From Jeotgalibacillus proteolyticus (GTDB taxonomy: Bacteria > Bacillota > Bacilli > Bacillales > Jeotgalibacillaceae), in contig NZ_PREZ01000005.1 of the NCBI RefSeq assembly GCF_002926065.1, positions 186,001-250,000 of the forward strand: DNA of 64,000 nt. Direction: 5' to 3'. The notes under the pieces are model-generated. The model did no database searches. It had not been told where the DNA came from and worked only from the letters and a program-made list of their open reading frames with translations. Position 1 is the first letter of the stretch. The number at the start of each line of letters is the position of its first letter. Shown in pieces: positions 9,142-16,807 of this stretch. A program made the translations under genes and the position numbers.

Positions 9142-10113
9142 TTATGCTTTAATTTTAAGCGGGCGCAGCGATGCTTCGATTTCTTTGCGGCGCGGCTCAA
9201 GGAATGGCGGAAGGGCAAGCGATTCACCAAGGTGATCCATATCCTCATCCGTTGCAAACCCAGGCTGGTCTGTTGCAAGCTCAAACAAAATGCCGTTTGC
9301 TTCTCTGAAGTAGATGGAGCGGAAATAGAAACGGTCTACTTCACCTGATGTCTGCAGCCCAAAGCTTCTCAGTCTGTCATCCCATTTATCATAGTCCTCG
9401 TAGGTTGGAATACGGAATGCAACATGGTGCACACTTCCTCTACCCGGACGTTCAGGCGGAAGGTCAGGACGCTCCTCAATATGAACCTCAGCTCCTGTAC
9501 CGCCTTCTGCTACTGACATCACTTGAATAGCCGGGAAGTCTCCAGCGTTTGACGGATATTCTCCAACCTTTTTAAATCCAAGTACTTTCTCAAGCACCTC
9601 AATTGTACGGTCAGCATAACGCACAGTTAGTGTTACGGGGCCAAGCCCAACAATTGCATGTTCTTCGGGGATCCCTGCTCCTGTCCAAGGTACACCAGGT
9701 GCTACGCCTTGTTCCCCGTTGTCAGCTACAAGCATCAAACGTGAGCCTTCATTGTCTTCGAAATAAAGTGTGTCACGATTTGCGCGTTTTTGGATGTCTT
9801 CATGCTTTACTTGGAGCTCTTCAAAGCGTTTTTTCCAGTATTTCAATGAATCGGTTGTCGGCACGCGGAAAGCAGTATTTGAAATACTTGAAACTCCCGG
9901 GTATGTGCGGCCGGCCATCGGGATATCAAAGTACGTCATATCCGTCCCTGCACTACCTACAGCATCTGCATAAAATAGGTGATATGATGACGTGCTATCC
10001 TGATTAACTGTTTTTTTAACTAAACGCATACCAAGTACACGTGTGAAGAAATCAAAATTTTCCTCTGCCTGTCCTGTAATTGCTGATACATGATGAATTC
10101 CTGTTACATTCAT
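9142..10113 (-). CDS. Ring-cleaving dioxygenase (glyoxalase/VOC superfamily)
   Basis: 323 residues from ATG at 10113 (MNVTGIHHVSAITG). GGGAG lies 9-10 bases upstream, and the frame open further upstream has no ribosome site. Two VOC modules are visible. Likely metal ligands are the histidine of GIHHVSAITG, the histidine of VHHVAFRIP (about residue 220) and the glutamate of ILFELATDQPG. Members such as B. subtilis MhqO/MhqA act on hydroquinone-like aromatics or in quinone detoxification. No MhqR-like regulator is adjacent, so the substrate is unknown. Confidence 0.85.
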   Translation of the reverse strand: MNVTGIHHVSAITGQAEENFDFFTRVLGMRLVKKTVNQDSTSSYHLFYADAVGSAGTDMTYFDIPMAGRTYPGVSSISNTAFRVPTTDSLKYWKKRFEELQVKHEDIQKRANRDTLYFEDNEGSRLMLVADNGEQGVAPGVPWTGAGIPEEHAIVGLGPVTLTVRYADRTIEVLEKVLGFKKVGEYPSNAGDFPAIQVMSVAEGGTGAEVHIEERPDLPPERPGRGSVHHVAFRIPTYEDYDKWDDRLRSFGLQTSGEVDRFYFRSIYFREANGILFELATDQPGFATDEDMDHLGESLALPPFLEPRRKEIEASLRPLKIKA

Positions 10114-10244
10114 TTCATTCACTCCCTTAAAAATTATCTTGAATTCGAGATATTTGATTTCATTATAGATTACTTTTATAGGAAATGCAACTGCTTTACT
10201 CCCGAAAAAATGCTGCACTCCCTTTCAGGTATGCAGCAAGGCTG

Positions 10245-10757
10245 TTATTCAATACCGTTAAAGACGGTTTCTTTAGTTTTTTCTCCTTTTTTATTTAGAT
10301 AAGATACGTTCAGAGACTCAGTTTCCAGAATTTCTTCGGAAGGGTTAAAAAGCAGCCAGTAGAAAGCACCGTCTTTGGTCGAGATCATTTCTGTTTTTTG
10401 GTCGTCCACTTGCACTTGAGAAACGGTTTTGTCAATTTTACCAAGGAGGGTTTTCTGATCTCCCCCGTCATCGATGACCATCATGGAGGAGTCTATATCT
10501 TCTGCCGAGAAGGTGGTTTTCCAGCCAAACAGCCCTTCTCTTAGTGTGACAAGCTTGTCTCCGGTCACGGCTACAGCGAGTGTGCGGTCTTTGTTATAGA
10601 TGAGGCTGTAGGCGGTTTGCTCAGGGAATTCAAGGGACAGCGCTTCAGCCGGAGTTTTAAAGGAGGTTGCTCTTGTTTCGATTACGGCATTGAGTGCGTA
10701 AAAGATGGCAAAGAAAATAACGATTCGGATGATCATGGCTCTGCGTTTGGTTAACAT
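10245..10757 (-). CDS. Hypothetical membrane-anchored protein
   Basis: 170 residues. A hydrophobic segment at residues 8-25 follows a positively charged start (MLTKRRAMIIR), so the protein is probably anchored with the rest outside. The extracellular part is beta-rich and has no motif I recognise. ATG at 10757 follows GGGGGAAAACCA. It is a single-gene unit downstream of the R2-R4 repeat array. Confidence 0.7.
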   Translation of the reverse strand: MLTKRRAMIIRIVIFFAIFYALNAVIETRATSFKTPAEALSLEFPEQTAYSLIYNKDRTLAVAVTGDKLVTLREGLFGWKTTFSAEDIDSSMMVIDDGGDQKTLLGKIDKTVSQVQVDDQKTEMISTKDGAFYWLLFNPSEEILETESLNVSYLNKKGEKTKETVFNGIE

Positions 10758-10886
10758 TGGTTTTCCCCCTGTCAGGATTGTATTTAGTAGCTAGGATAGC
10801 CATGAAGGGGATAAAAATATCAGGGAGGATGGTTTTTAGTAAAATTATTTTGGAGTGTTAGGAATTAATGTCTTTAAATGGGACGT

Positions 10887-11008
10887 GTTGATTTACGCTG
10901 CAGGGGCATGCTTTCCGCGGGGAGGGGCCTGAGCTAACTTGCTAACGCAAGTGGATCTCAGGCTCCCTCTTCATCCCGCAGGAGTCAGCCCCTTCCGCTG
11001 CAATCAAC
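10887..11008 (+). repeat. Palindromic repeat R2
   Basis: 122 bp copy with GTTGATT/AATCAAC ends, ACTTGC/GCAAGT apex and the internal six-base palindromes CTGCAG, GCATGC and CCGCGG. First of three copies with a 250-bp period. Confidence 0.93.
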
Positions 11009-11136
11009 TTCTGGAGAATTTATTTGGTTCTTCGAAGTTAGTGGGTTATGAGTTAATGCCTCTTATTTTAGCGTGATGATTTTCTCAATCAATAATGCAG
11101 AAACCTTTTTGAAGTAAATAGTTCTTAATGAAACAT

Positions 11137-11257
11137 GTTGATTTCCGTTTCAGGGGGACGCTTTCCGCAGGGCGGGGCTTGAGCTAACTTGCTTCGCAAG
11201 TGGATCTCAAGCTCCCGCTTCTTCCTGCAGGAGTCGCCCCCTTCCACTTCAATCAAC
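11137..11257 (+). repeat. Palindromic repeat R3
   Basis: 121 bp copy, 250 bp after R2. The spacer from R2 (about 128 bp) is almost the same as that from R3 to R4, including TTCTTCGAAGTTAGTGGGTT and ATTTTAGCGTGATGATTTT. Confidence 0.93.
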
Positions 11258-11387
11258 TCCTGGGGAATTTATTTGTTTCTTCGAAGTTAGTGGGTTATGA
11301 GTTAATGCCTCTTATTTTAGCGTGATGATTTTTTCAATTAATTACGCAGACAAACTATTTTGAAGTGAATACCTCTTAATGGGACGT

Positions 11388-11509
11388 GTTGATTTACGCT
11401 GCAGGGGCATGCTTTCCGCGGGGAGGGGCCTGAGCTAACTTGCTAACGCAAGCGGATCTCAGGCTCCCGCTTCTTCCCGCAGGAGTCAGCCCCTTCCGCT
11501 GCAATCAAC
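11388..11509 (+). repeat. Palindromic repeat R4
   Basis: 122 bp copy, 251 bp after R3. Nearly the same as R2 and closer to it than to R3. Spacer similarity continues for about 45 bases past its end and then stops. Confidence 0.93.
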
Positions 11510-11616
11510 TTCTGGGGAATTTATTTGTTTCTTCGAAGTTAGTGGGTTATGAGTTGAGTTACAGCCTGTCAATTCAATTAATCAGGAGAGTTAAGAATAA
11601 GTACTAAAAAAGTTAA

Positions 11617-11739
11617 TTACATTTTCTTGTTTCTCTTGTCCAATATAGAAATACATTCATTAATTTTGGAAATAAGTCCGTCCATTACCCGCTCATTTTT
11701 TCTAGGCTTCATTCTTTGGGTCTTTATAAGCTTCGTCAT
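11617..11739 (-). CDS. Possible small basic protein (40 aa)
   Basis: ATG at 11737-11739 with a strong ribosome site AAGGAGGTGA 10 bases upstream opens 40 codons rich in Lys/Arg (MTKLIKTQRMKPRKNER...). It ends in TAA 108 bases after the R4 repeat. No family is recognised. A second short frame also runs through the ribosome site, so translation is plausible but unproven. It lies downstream of the antitoxin-like gene, beyond a terminator. Confidence 0.4.
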   Translation of the reverse strand: MTKLIKTQRMKPRKNERVMDGLISKINECISILDKRNKKM

Positions 11740-11795
11740 ACTGGCGACTCACCTCCTTGACTATCATTGTAGTCCAAGGCAAGTGTTTTTAGACG

Positions 11796-11828
11796 AAAAA
11801 AAACAGAGAGCATTTTACCTCTGTTTTT
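11796..11828. terminator. Intrinsic terminator of the antitoxin-like gene
   Basis: Hairpin AAACAGAG/CTCTGTTT with A-rich and T-rich flanks on both sides, 15 bases after the stop codon of the 76-residue gene read on the minus strand. Confidence 0.7.
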
Positions 11829-11842
11829 CTGTAGTCATTCAT

Positions 11843-12076
11843 TTATCGATTATAGCTTTTTCTTAAAGCTTCGTCTGCACCTTCCCGCAGGCGTGCAATT
11901 TCAACTGATTGTGATAGGTTGTCATATTGTTTCACTTTTATTGCCAGGGGTTTCACCCAAGGCTGTTCGGAACTTTCCTGCTTTCGGAAATGAGTACGAG
12001 CATGCTTAGTTCCCGCCCGAGTTGACTTTGGTTTAGGTTTGGAACGACCCATATCACTGCTTGTCATATTACTCAT
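11843..12076 (-). CDS. Small basic protein, candidate SpoIISB-like antitoxin
   Basis: About 77 residues, strongly basic in the N-terminal half (GRSKPKPKSTRAGTKHARTHFRK), with a helical-looking C-terminus (KQYDNLSQSVEIARLREGAD). ATG at 12076 follows AAGGAGGG. It lies directly downstream of the SpoIISA-like membrane protein, with its own promoter in the 81-base gap. B. subtilis SpoIISB is likewise short, basic and expressed from its own promoter. The last 30 residues show a loose resemblance to the SpoIISB tail (Y..S...AR...E...E..RK). The gene is probable. The antitoxin role is an inference from context. Confidence 0.5.
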   Translation of the reverse strand: MSNMTSSDMGRSKPKPKSTRAGTKHARTHFRKQESSEQPWVKPLAIKVKQYDNLSQSVEIARLREGADEALRKSYNR

Positions 12077-12107
12077 CAGAGAACCCTCCTTGGATCTATC
12101 TATCTTA

Positions 12108-12136
12108 ATTATAGCATCATCAAGTCTGCTTGTCCT
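12108..12136 (-). promoter_or_regulatory. Sigma-A promoter for the antitoxin-like gene
   Basis: Minus strand: AGGACA (12131-12136), 17-base spacer, TATAAT (12108-12113), followed by the AAGGAGGG ribosome site of the 77-residue gene. It would let the small gene be made in excess of the upstream toxin-like gene. Confidence 0.55.
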
Positions 12137-12157
12137 ATTTCTGTCTTCCTAGGTAAA

Positions 12158-13108
12158 TCAATGTTGTTCCATGTATGAACTAAGGACGAGAAAATCAAAG
12201 ACATAGATAAGATTTGCAATATTTGAGGCATCAATTAAGGTTACCTCGGAATCTTCTGAGTGCAGAGTTAAAACAAATTGATGGTACAGGCCGTAGTAAG
12301 GGATCGCAAGCAGCTTTTTATTAATGATGGAAAAGTTACTATTCCGATCTATTGACTCTGCAGCAAAGCTTTCCTGATCAAAATTTTCATTTTTCTCCCA
12401 CCTGATCGCATGACGCTGACTGATCATATCTACTACTTCCTCCAGGTTGATAACGGTTTCCTCATCCTCTCCCTGAAAGCGGTCAATATGCAATTCAAAA
12501 AAAGCCAGTTTATGCTCATAAACTTTAGTATATTCACTAAGAAATTGAGCTAATTCTTTTTTGTAGGTCTCAAATCCTAATTCTTTTCCGAAGTCATTTG
12601 ACTGAAAGTAATTAAATGATTTAGACACAAGGGTTGAAAAGCTTTCTATTTTCTTTTCAATCTTAATCGCCTCGTCCTCTAGATCTTTAAGAGATTCTCT
12701 TAGGTGATCATCGTATTGAAATTCCGCATTCCAGAATTTAAGGATATTTGGGTTTTGAAAGATTGCCAGGTCAACGAATAAGATAATAGCTGCTAATTGT
12801 AAAACCAGCTGCCAGTTTTCAATATCCACCACTGAGAAGATATAGCCTAAAAAGAGCAAGTAAATAAACAGCACATACCAAAACCTTCTGATTCGTCCTA
12901 AATTATTGTAATAGCCTCTGCTATTGTAAAAATAGTACAAAGCAATCGCGATTACGTAAATTCCTAATACAACGAAGAAGATACCCATAAAAGGAATGGC
13001 TGTCCAATAGTAAAGCAAATTGATAACCAGCGTAGTCACAAAAAAACAAGTTACTATCAGCATGAATGCATGTTTAGCAATTAATTTAACTAGCCCTTCT
13101 TTCTCCAT
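12158..13108 (-). CDS. Membrane protein, candidate SpoIISA-family toxin
   Basis: 316 residues. Four hydrophobic segments in the first 120 residues precede a cytoplasmic domain of about 190. The layout resembles SpoIISA, a membrane protein with a PAS/GAF-like cytosolic part that kills the cell unless SpoIISB binds it. The C-terminal pattern LLAIPYYGLYHQFVLTLHSED followed by a hydrophobic helix (NLIYVFDFLVL) matches the order of the SpoIISA tail (VVLIPF, YVIKLTSD, SIYDLV). The RBS GGAGGGAAGGT precedes ATG 13108. It is longer than B. subtilis SpoIISA (248), so the call is tentative. Confidence 0.5.
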   Translation of the reverse strand: MEKEGLVKLIAKHAFMLIVTCFFVTTLVINLLYYWTAIPFMGIFFVVLGIYVIAIALYYFYNSRGYYNNLGRIRRFWYVLFIYLLFLGYIFSVVDIENWQLVLQLAAIILFVDLAIFQNPNILKFWNAEFQYDDHLRESLKDLEDEAIKIEKKIESFSTLVSKSFNYFQSNDFGKELGFETYKKELAQFLSEYTKVYEHKLAFFELHIDRFQGEDEETVINLEEVVDMISQRHAIRWEKNENFDQESFAAESIDRNSNFSIINKKLLAIPYYGLYHQFVLTLHSEDSEVTLIDASNIANLIYVFDFLVLSSYMEQH

Positions 13109-13318
13109 ACCTTCCCTCCCAGCATTTCTACAATACTAATACTTCCATTTTACCATTAAAATCCTTTTATAATAACTTTTGATAACAAATATTCAATGTA
13201 AATGAATTCCTTACCGAATTTACTTTTTATTTATAATGGAATAAAATTGAAACTTTTTAAAATTTTAATCGTATTACCAATTAAGGAAGACCATTTTACA
13301 CTAGAGGAGGAGATTTTG

Positions 13319-13930
13319 ATGATGTTAAGTGGTTATAATTCTGCGACAAGAATAATGCATCTTTCTCTTTTGCTTCTTTTTAGTTTAATGGCAGCAGGCT
13401 GCTCCGGGACCGGAACAGCGAATAATGAAGCCAACGAAGAATTGGATAAGAGTGTTGAAGCGATTGAGGCAGTTATTGAAAAAGAGTTTAATGCTCCAGA
13501 TGAGGAGTACCGGGCATTGAGTGAAGAGGCAATGATGTCCGTAATGGAAGCTGAGGATGAGGAAGAGTATGCTGAGCTGAGGGAAACACCTGTTTACCAG
13601 GAGTATGTAAACTATATGGAGGATACTTACGCACCCTACTTTAATGAAAATGGCTATGACGCTTTTATCAACACTGGTTTTGCTTTCTCGTATAGTACGA
13701 TCGAGGGTGACTTTTCGCTAAGTCCTTCTGATATCAAAATTGAGCAGAGCAGCGATAGCAGTCCTGCTTTGTATAGCTTCTCTTTCATTGTGAATGCTGA
13801 AGGTGAAGAGGGAGTAACTGGTGAATACCAGTTTGAAGGGAAGGCAAATGTTCCTGAGGAAGGCAAGATTGGCACGATTGAGTTTAGGGATAAGGATGGC
13901 CTTCAGGAAAAATTGAAATCTGCTTACTAA
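13319..13930 (+). CDS. Hypothetical acidic lipoprotein
   Basis: 203 residues from ATG 13319, which follows GAGGAGGAGA. The longer upstream frame lacks a ribosome site. A signal peptide with lipobox LMAAGC at about residue 25 is followed by a very acidic helical region (EANEELDKSVEAIEAVIEKE) and a beta-rich C-terminal domain. I recognise no family. It is divergent from the SpoIISA-like gene and ends at a bidirectional hairpin. Confidence 0.7.
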   Translation: MMLSGYNSATRIMHLSLLLLFSLMAAGCSGTGTANNEANEELDKSVEAIEAVIEKEFNAPDEEYRALSEEAMMSVMEAEDEEEYAELRETPVYQEYVNYMEDTYAPYFNENGYDAFINTGFAFSYSTIEGDFSLSPSDIKIEQSSDSSPALYSFSFIVNAEGEEGVTGEYQFEGKANVPEEGKIGTIEFRDKDGLQEKLKSAY

Positions 13931-13936
13931 AATAAT

Positions 13937-13974
13937 AAAAGGGATTGAGACAAATGGGTGTCTCAATCCCTTTT
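13937..13974. terminator. Bidirectional terminator-like hairpin joined to repeat R5
   Basis: Uninterrupted 16-bp stem AAAAGGGATTGAGACA / TGTCTCAATCCCTTTT with a 6-base loop. It can end the lipoprotein transcript on the plus strand and the mccB transcript on the minus strand. Same GAGACA/TGTCTC core as the hairpin at 8891-8929. Confidence 0.85.
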
Positions 13975-13978
13975 ATCC

Positions 13979-14100
13979 GGTTCACTGCGCTTCAGGCGGA
14001 CGCTTTCCGCGGGGCGGGGCTTGAGCTAACTTGCTAACGCAAGTGGATCTCAAGCTCCCGCTTCATCCCGCAGGAGTCGCCACCTTCCGCTCCGTTCACC
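13979..14100 (+). repeat. Palindromic repeat R5 (variant B)
   Basis: 122 bp, variant B ends (GGTTCACTGCG ... CGTTCACC) as in R1. Lies between the hairpin and the end of mccB, so it falls in the predicted 3' untranslated region of that operon. Confidence 0.92.
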
Positions 14101-14170
14101 TCACGTTTCTTAAACGAGTAAACATGAAGTATATACTTCTTCACTTATCGTTATGACCCAAGCTTTAAGT

Positions 14171-15325
14171 TTAATCCAATGCCTGTTCTAAATCAGCAAG
14201 AAGATCTTCAATGTCTTCGATGCCGACTGAAATACGTACGAGTCCATCTGTAATGCCAAGTTCTGCACGTCTTTCTGCCGGAATAGAGGCGTGTGTCATG
14301 CGAGCTGGGATTGAAATCAGGCTTTCCACTGCGCCAAGGCTTTCTGCAAGTGTGAAGTAACGTACCTTTTTCAGTACTTCATCTGCTTTTTCAGCGCTTC
14401 CAACGTCAAAGGAAATCATTCCGCCAAAGCCGCGTGACTGTTTCTTTGCCGTTTCATGTCCCGGGTGTGAAACAAGACCAGGATAATGAATCGTTGAAAC
14501 GCCATCGTGCTTTTCAAGGAAGGCAACGATTTCTTTTGCATTCACTTCATGCTCTTCCATACGGATGCCAAGTGTTTTAAGCCCTCTGATTAACAGCCAT
14601 GAATCCTGCGGTCCAAGAATGCCTCCTACTGAATTTTGCACAAAGTGTACGCGCTCAGCAAGCTCTGTTGAATTAACCACGACAAGTCCTGCTACAACGT
14701 CACTGTGGCCTCCAATATATTTTGTTGCGCTGTGAACCACAATGTCTGCGCCGTGATCAAGCGGAGTCTGCCAGTAAGGAGTTGTAAAGGTATTGTCGAC
14801 AATCGTCAGCAGCCCGAATTCTTTTGCTACTGCTGAAACTGCGCCAATGTCCGTTACTTTCAGCAGTGGGTTTGTCGGTGTTTCAATAAATACTGCTTTT
14901 GTATTTTCCTGAACAGCAGCACGGACATTTTCAGGATTGCTTGTGTCAACAAAGGTTGACGTTATGCCAAGCTGATCCATTACCTTCGTCATTACCCGGA
15001 AGGAGCCTCCGTAGACATCATCTGTCATGATGATGTGAGAGCCTGAGCCAAACATTAACATGACTGAAGAAATTGCTGCCATTCCTGAGCCAAATGCAAA
15101 CCCGGCTACTCCGTTTTCAAGATCTCTAATAAGCTCTTCAAGCGCATGGCGGGTCGGGTTGCCTGTGCGTGAATATTCATAGCCCTTGCGCAGCTCGCCG
15201 ACAGCGTCCTGCTTATAGGTGCTGACCTGATAGATTGGTGTTGATACGGCGCCTGTTGCTTCATCGCCGAAGATGCCGCCGTGGATCAGTTTCGTTTTTG
15301 GTTTCATTCTATTTTCCACCTTCAT
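14171..15325 (-). CDS. mccB: Cystathionine gamma-lyase / homocysteine gamma-lyase MccB
   Basis: 384 residues, Cys/Met metabolism PLP family. The PLP lysine is in SATKYIGGHSD (about residue 202). YEYSRTGNPTRHALE and the GSGMAAI motif mark the cofactor site. Together with MccA it runs reverse transsulfuration: homocysteine plus O-acetylserine gives cystathionine, which is cleaved to cysteine. It overlaps mccA by 17 bases. Related enzymes (MetB, MetC) share the fold. The operon with luxS and yrrT favours the catabolic MccB role. Confidence 0.9.
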   Translation of the reverse strand: MKVENRMKPKTKLIHGGIFGDEATGAVSTPIYQVSTYKQDAVGELRKGYEYSRTGNPTRHALEELIRDLENGVAGFAFGSGMAAISSVMLMFGSGSHIIMTDDVYGGSFRVMTKVMDQLGITSTFVDTSNPENVRAAVQENTKAVFIETPTNPLLKVTDIGAVSAVAKEFGLLTIVDNTFTTPYWQTPLDHGADIVVHSATKYIGGHSDVVAGLVVVNSTELAERVHFVQNSVGGILGPQDSWLLIRGLKTLGIRMEEHEVNAKEIVAFLEKHDGVSTIHYPGLVSHPGHETAKKQSRGFGGMISFDVGSAEKADEVLKKVRYFTLAESLGAVESLISIPARMTHASIPAERRAELGITDGLVRISVGIEDIEDLLADLEQALD

Positions 15326-16232
15326 ATATATTCTGACTTAGGTAGCGTTCACTGCTATCTGCAAATACGGTTACAATATGCGCTCCCGGTGAAGATGCTT
15401 CTGCTTCCTTCATCGCTGCATGAAACGCTGCACCTGAGGAGCTTCCTACAAGAAGCCCTTCTTTTGCAGCAAGCTCCTTCACCCATTTAAAAGCATCCGT
15501 ATCCAAAACGGTATGAATAGCATCGAAATAGCTTCGGTCCATGTAGTCCGGTAAAAATTCCATACCGATCCCTTCTGTTTTATGCGGGCCGGATTCGCCT
15601 CCGTTAATGGTTGAACCCTCGGGCTCTACGATAACAGTTTTGATGGCGTTATTTTGATCCTTTAAATAACGTGAAGTTCCCATAAAGGTTCCGCCTGTTC
15701 CTGCCCCTGCGACAAATACATCCACTTTGCCGTCCATGTCCCGCCAGATTTCCGGACCGATTGTTTTATAATAGGTCATTGGATTAGCAGGATTGCCAAA
15801 TTGTGCAGGCGAAAAAGAGCCTTCAGTTTCCTTTACAAGCTCTTCTGCCTTTGCTATTGCCCCCTTCATGCCAAGGGCAGTCGGTGTGTTCACCACCGTT
15901 GCCCCCAGTGCACGCATCAGGGTTTGTTTTTCAACGCTGAACTTCTCAGGAACAACGAATTGCACTTTAAACCCCCGTCCAACAGCTGCCAGGGCAAGAC
16001 CAATCCCTGTATTGCCGGCTGTTGGCTCAATAATGGTACCGCCAGGCTGCAGCTTTCCGCTTTTGATTGCATCTTCGATCAATTCCAATCCCAGCCGGTC
16101 TTTCACGCTGCCGCCCGGATTAAAAAATTCCAGTTTAGCAAAAATGCGTGCTCCATTTGGAATGGGAATCGAGGAAATTTCCACGATTGGCGTATTGCCA
16201 ATCAATGCCTGTACGTTTTTTGCTACGTTCAT
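15309..16232 (-). CDS. mccA: O-acetylserine-dependent cystathionine beta-synthase MccA
   Basis: 307 residues, cysteine synthase/cystathionine beta-synthase family. The PLP lysine is K44 in GGSVKDR. NTGIGLALA, GTGGTFMG and EPEGST motifs are typical. It combines O-acetylserine with the homocysteine released by LuxS in the upstream gene. The start codon follows the luxS stop without a gap. Confidence 0.93.
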   Translation of the reverse strand: MNVAKNVQALIGNTPIVEISSIPIPNGARIFAKLEFFNPGGSVKDRLGLELIEDAIKSGKLQPGGTIIEPTAGNTGIGLALAAVGRGFKVQFVVPEKFSVEKQTLMRALGATVVNTPTALGMKGAIAKAEELVKETEGSFSPAQFGNPANPMTYYKTIGPEIWRDMDGKVDVFVAGAGTGGTFMGTSRYLKDQNNAIKTVIVEPEGSTINGGESGPHKTEGIGMEFLPDYMDRSYFDAIHTVLDTDAFKWVKELAAKEGLLVGSSSGAAFHAAMKEAEASSPGAHIVTVFADSSERYLSQNIYEGGK

Positions 16233-16706
16233 TTATGCTTCCACACCAAAAACATCTTTCCACTCGTCACGCTTAGCCAGCATGTCGCGAGCAATTTCTT
16301 TTGCCCCTTCAAGGCTGTGGTTAGCTGCCCATCCGCACTGAACCTCGTTGCAGGCAGGCACTTCTGTCGCTTCTAACACATCATTTAACGTTTTTTCCAA
16401 AACATCAAGCACTTCGTCATAATTATCATGGTTAATCACAGATAGATAAAATCCTGTTTGACAGCCCATTGGTCCAATGTCGATTACATTCGTCATATGG
16501 TTGCGGATGTTTTCAGCCATTAGATGCTCAATGGAATGAAGACCATCCATTTTCATATGTTCTTTATTTGGCTGTTTAAAGCGCACGTCGTACTTATGAA
16601 TTTCATCTCCGTTGTGGCCTGAGGTAACACCTACAAGTCTTACATAAGGAGCTGCTACTTTTGTATGGTCAAGGTTAAAGCTTTCTACATTCATTTTCTT
16701 TGTCAT
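16233..16706 (-). CDS. luxS: S-ribosylhomocysteine lyase LuxS
   Basis: 157 residues, standard length. The zinc site HSIEH (H57, E60, H61) and the catalytic cysteine in [11 protein letters not shown] (C82) are all present, as is the third zinc ligand in [10 protein letters not shown]. It splits S-ribosylhomocysteine into homocysteine and the AI-2 precursor. GGGGAG precedes ATG 16706. It sits between yrrT and mccA, where B. subtilis carries mtnN, so the recycling product goes straight to MccA. Confidence 0.97.
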   Translation of the reverse strand: MTKKMNVESFNLDHTKVAAPYVRLVGVTSGHNGDEIHKYDVRFKQPNKEHMKMDGLHSIEHLMAENIRNHMTNVIDIGPMGCQTGFYLSVINHDNYDEVLDVLEKTLNDVLEATEVPACNEVQCGWAANHSLEGAKEIARDMLAKRDEWKDVFGVEA

Positions 16707-16807
16707 GCGTATTCTCCCCTTTGTAGAAATTTAGTACGTTATCTTTATCTTACTGGTTCATTTATTAAGTGTACAGAGATAGGGTTTTTGTTTTTCAACA
16801 GCTTCGA

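Larger units (their letters stand above)
10758..11616. other. Gene-free interval dominated by a tandem repeat array
   Basis: About 860 bases without a supported gene. Roughly two thirds is repeats R2-R4 and the nearly identical spacers between them. I see no tRNA, protein gene or riboswitch here. Confidence 0.7.

Noticed and set aside
11627-11866. Plus-strand frame of 79 codons with a hydrophobic stretch
   Set aside because: Starts at TTG without a ribosome site, runs through a terminator hairpin and overlaps the minus-strand antitoxin-like gene. The minus strand has better signals.
13202-13318. N-terminal extension of the acidic lipoprotein
   Set aside because: The extended frame has no ribosome site. 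The start at 13319 gives a proper signal peptide and follows GAGGAGGAGA.
15793-16341. Long plus-strand frame (182 codons) opposite mccA and luxS
   Set aside because: Mirror of the coding strand's codon bias. No ribosome site, and the opposite strand encodes well-known enzymes.
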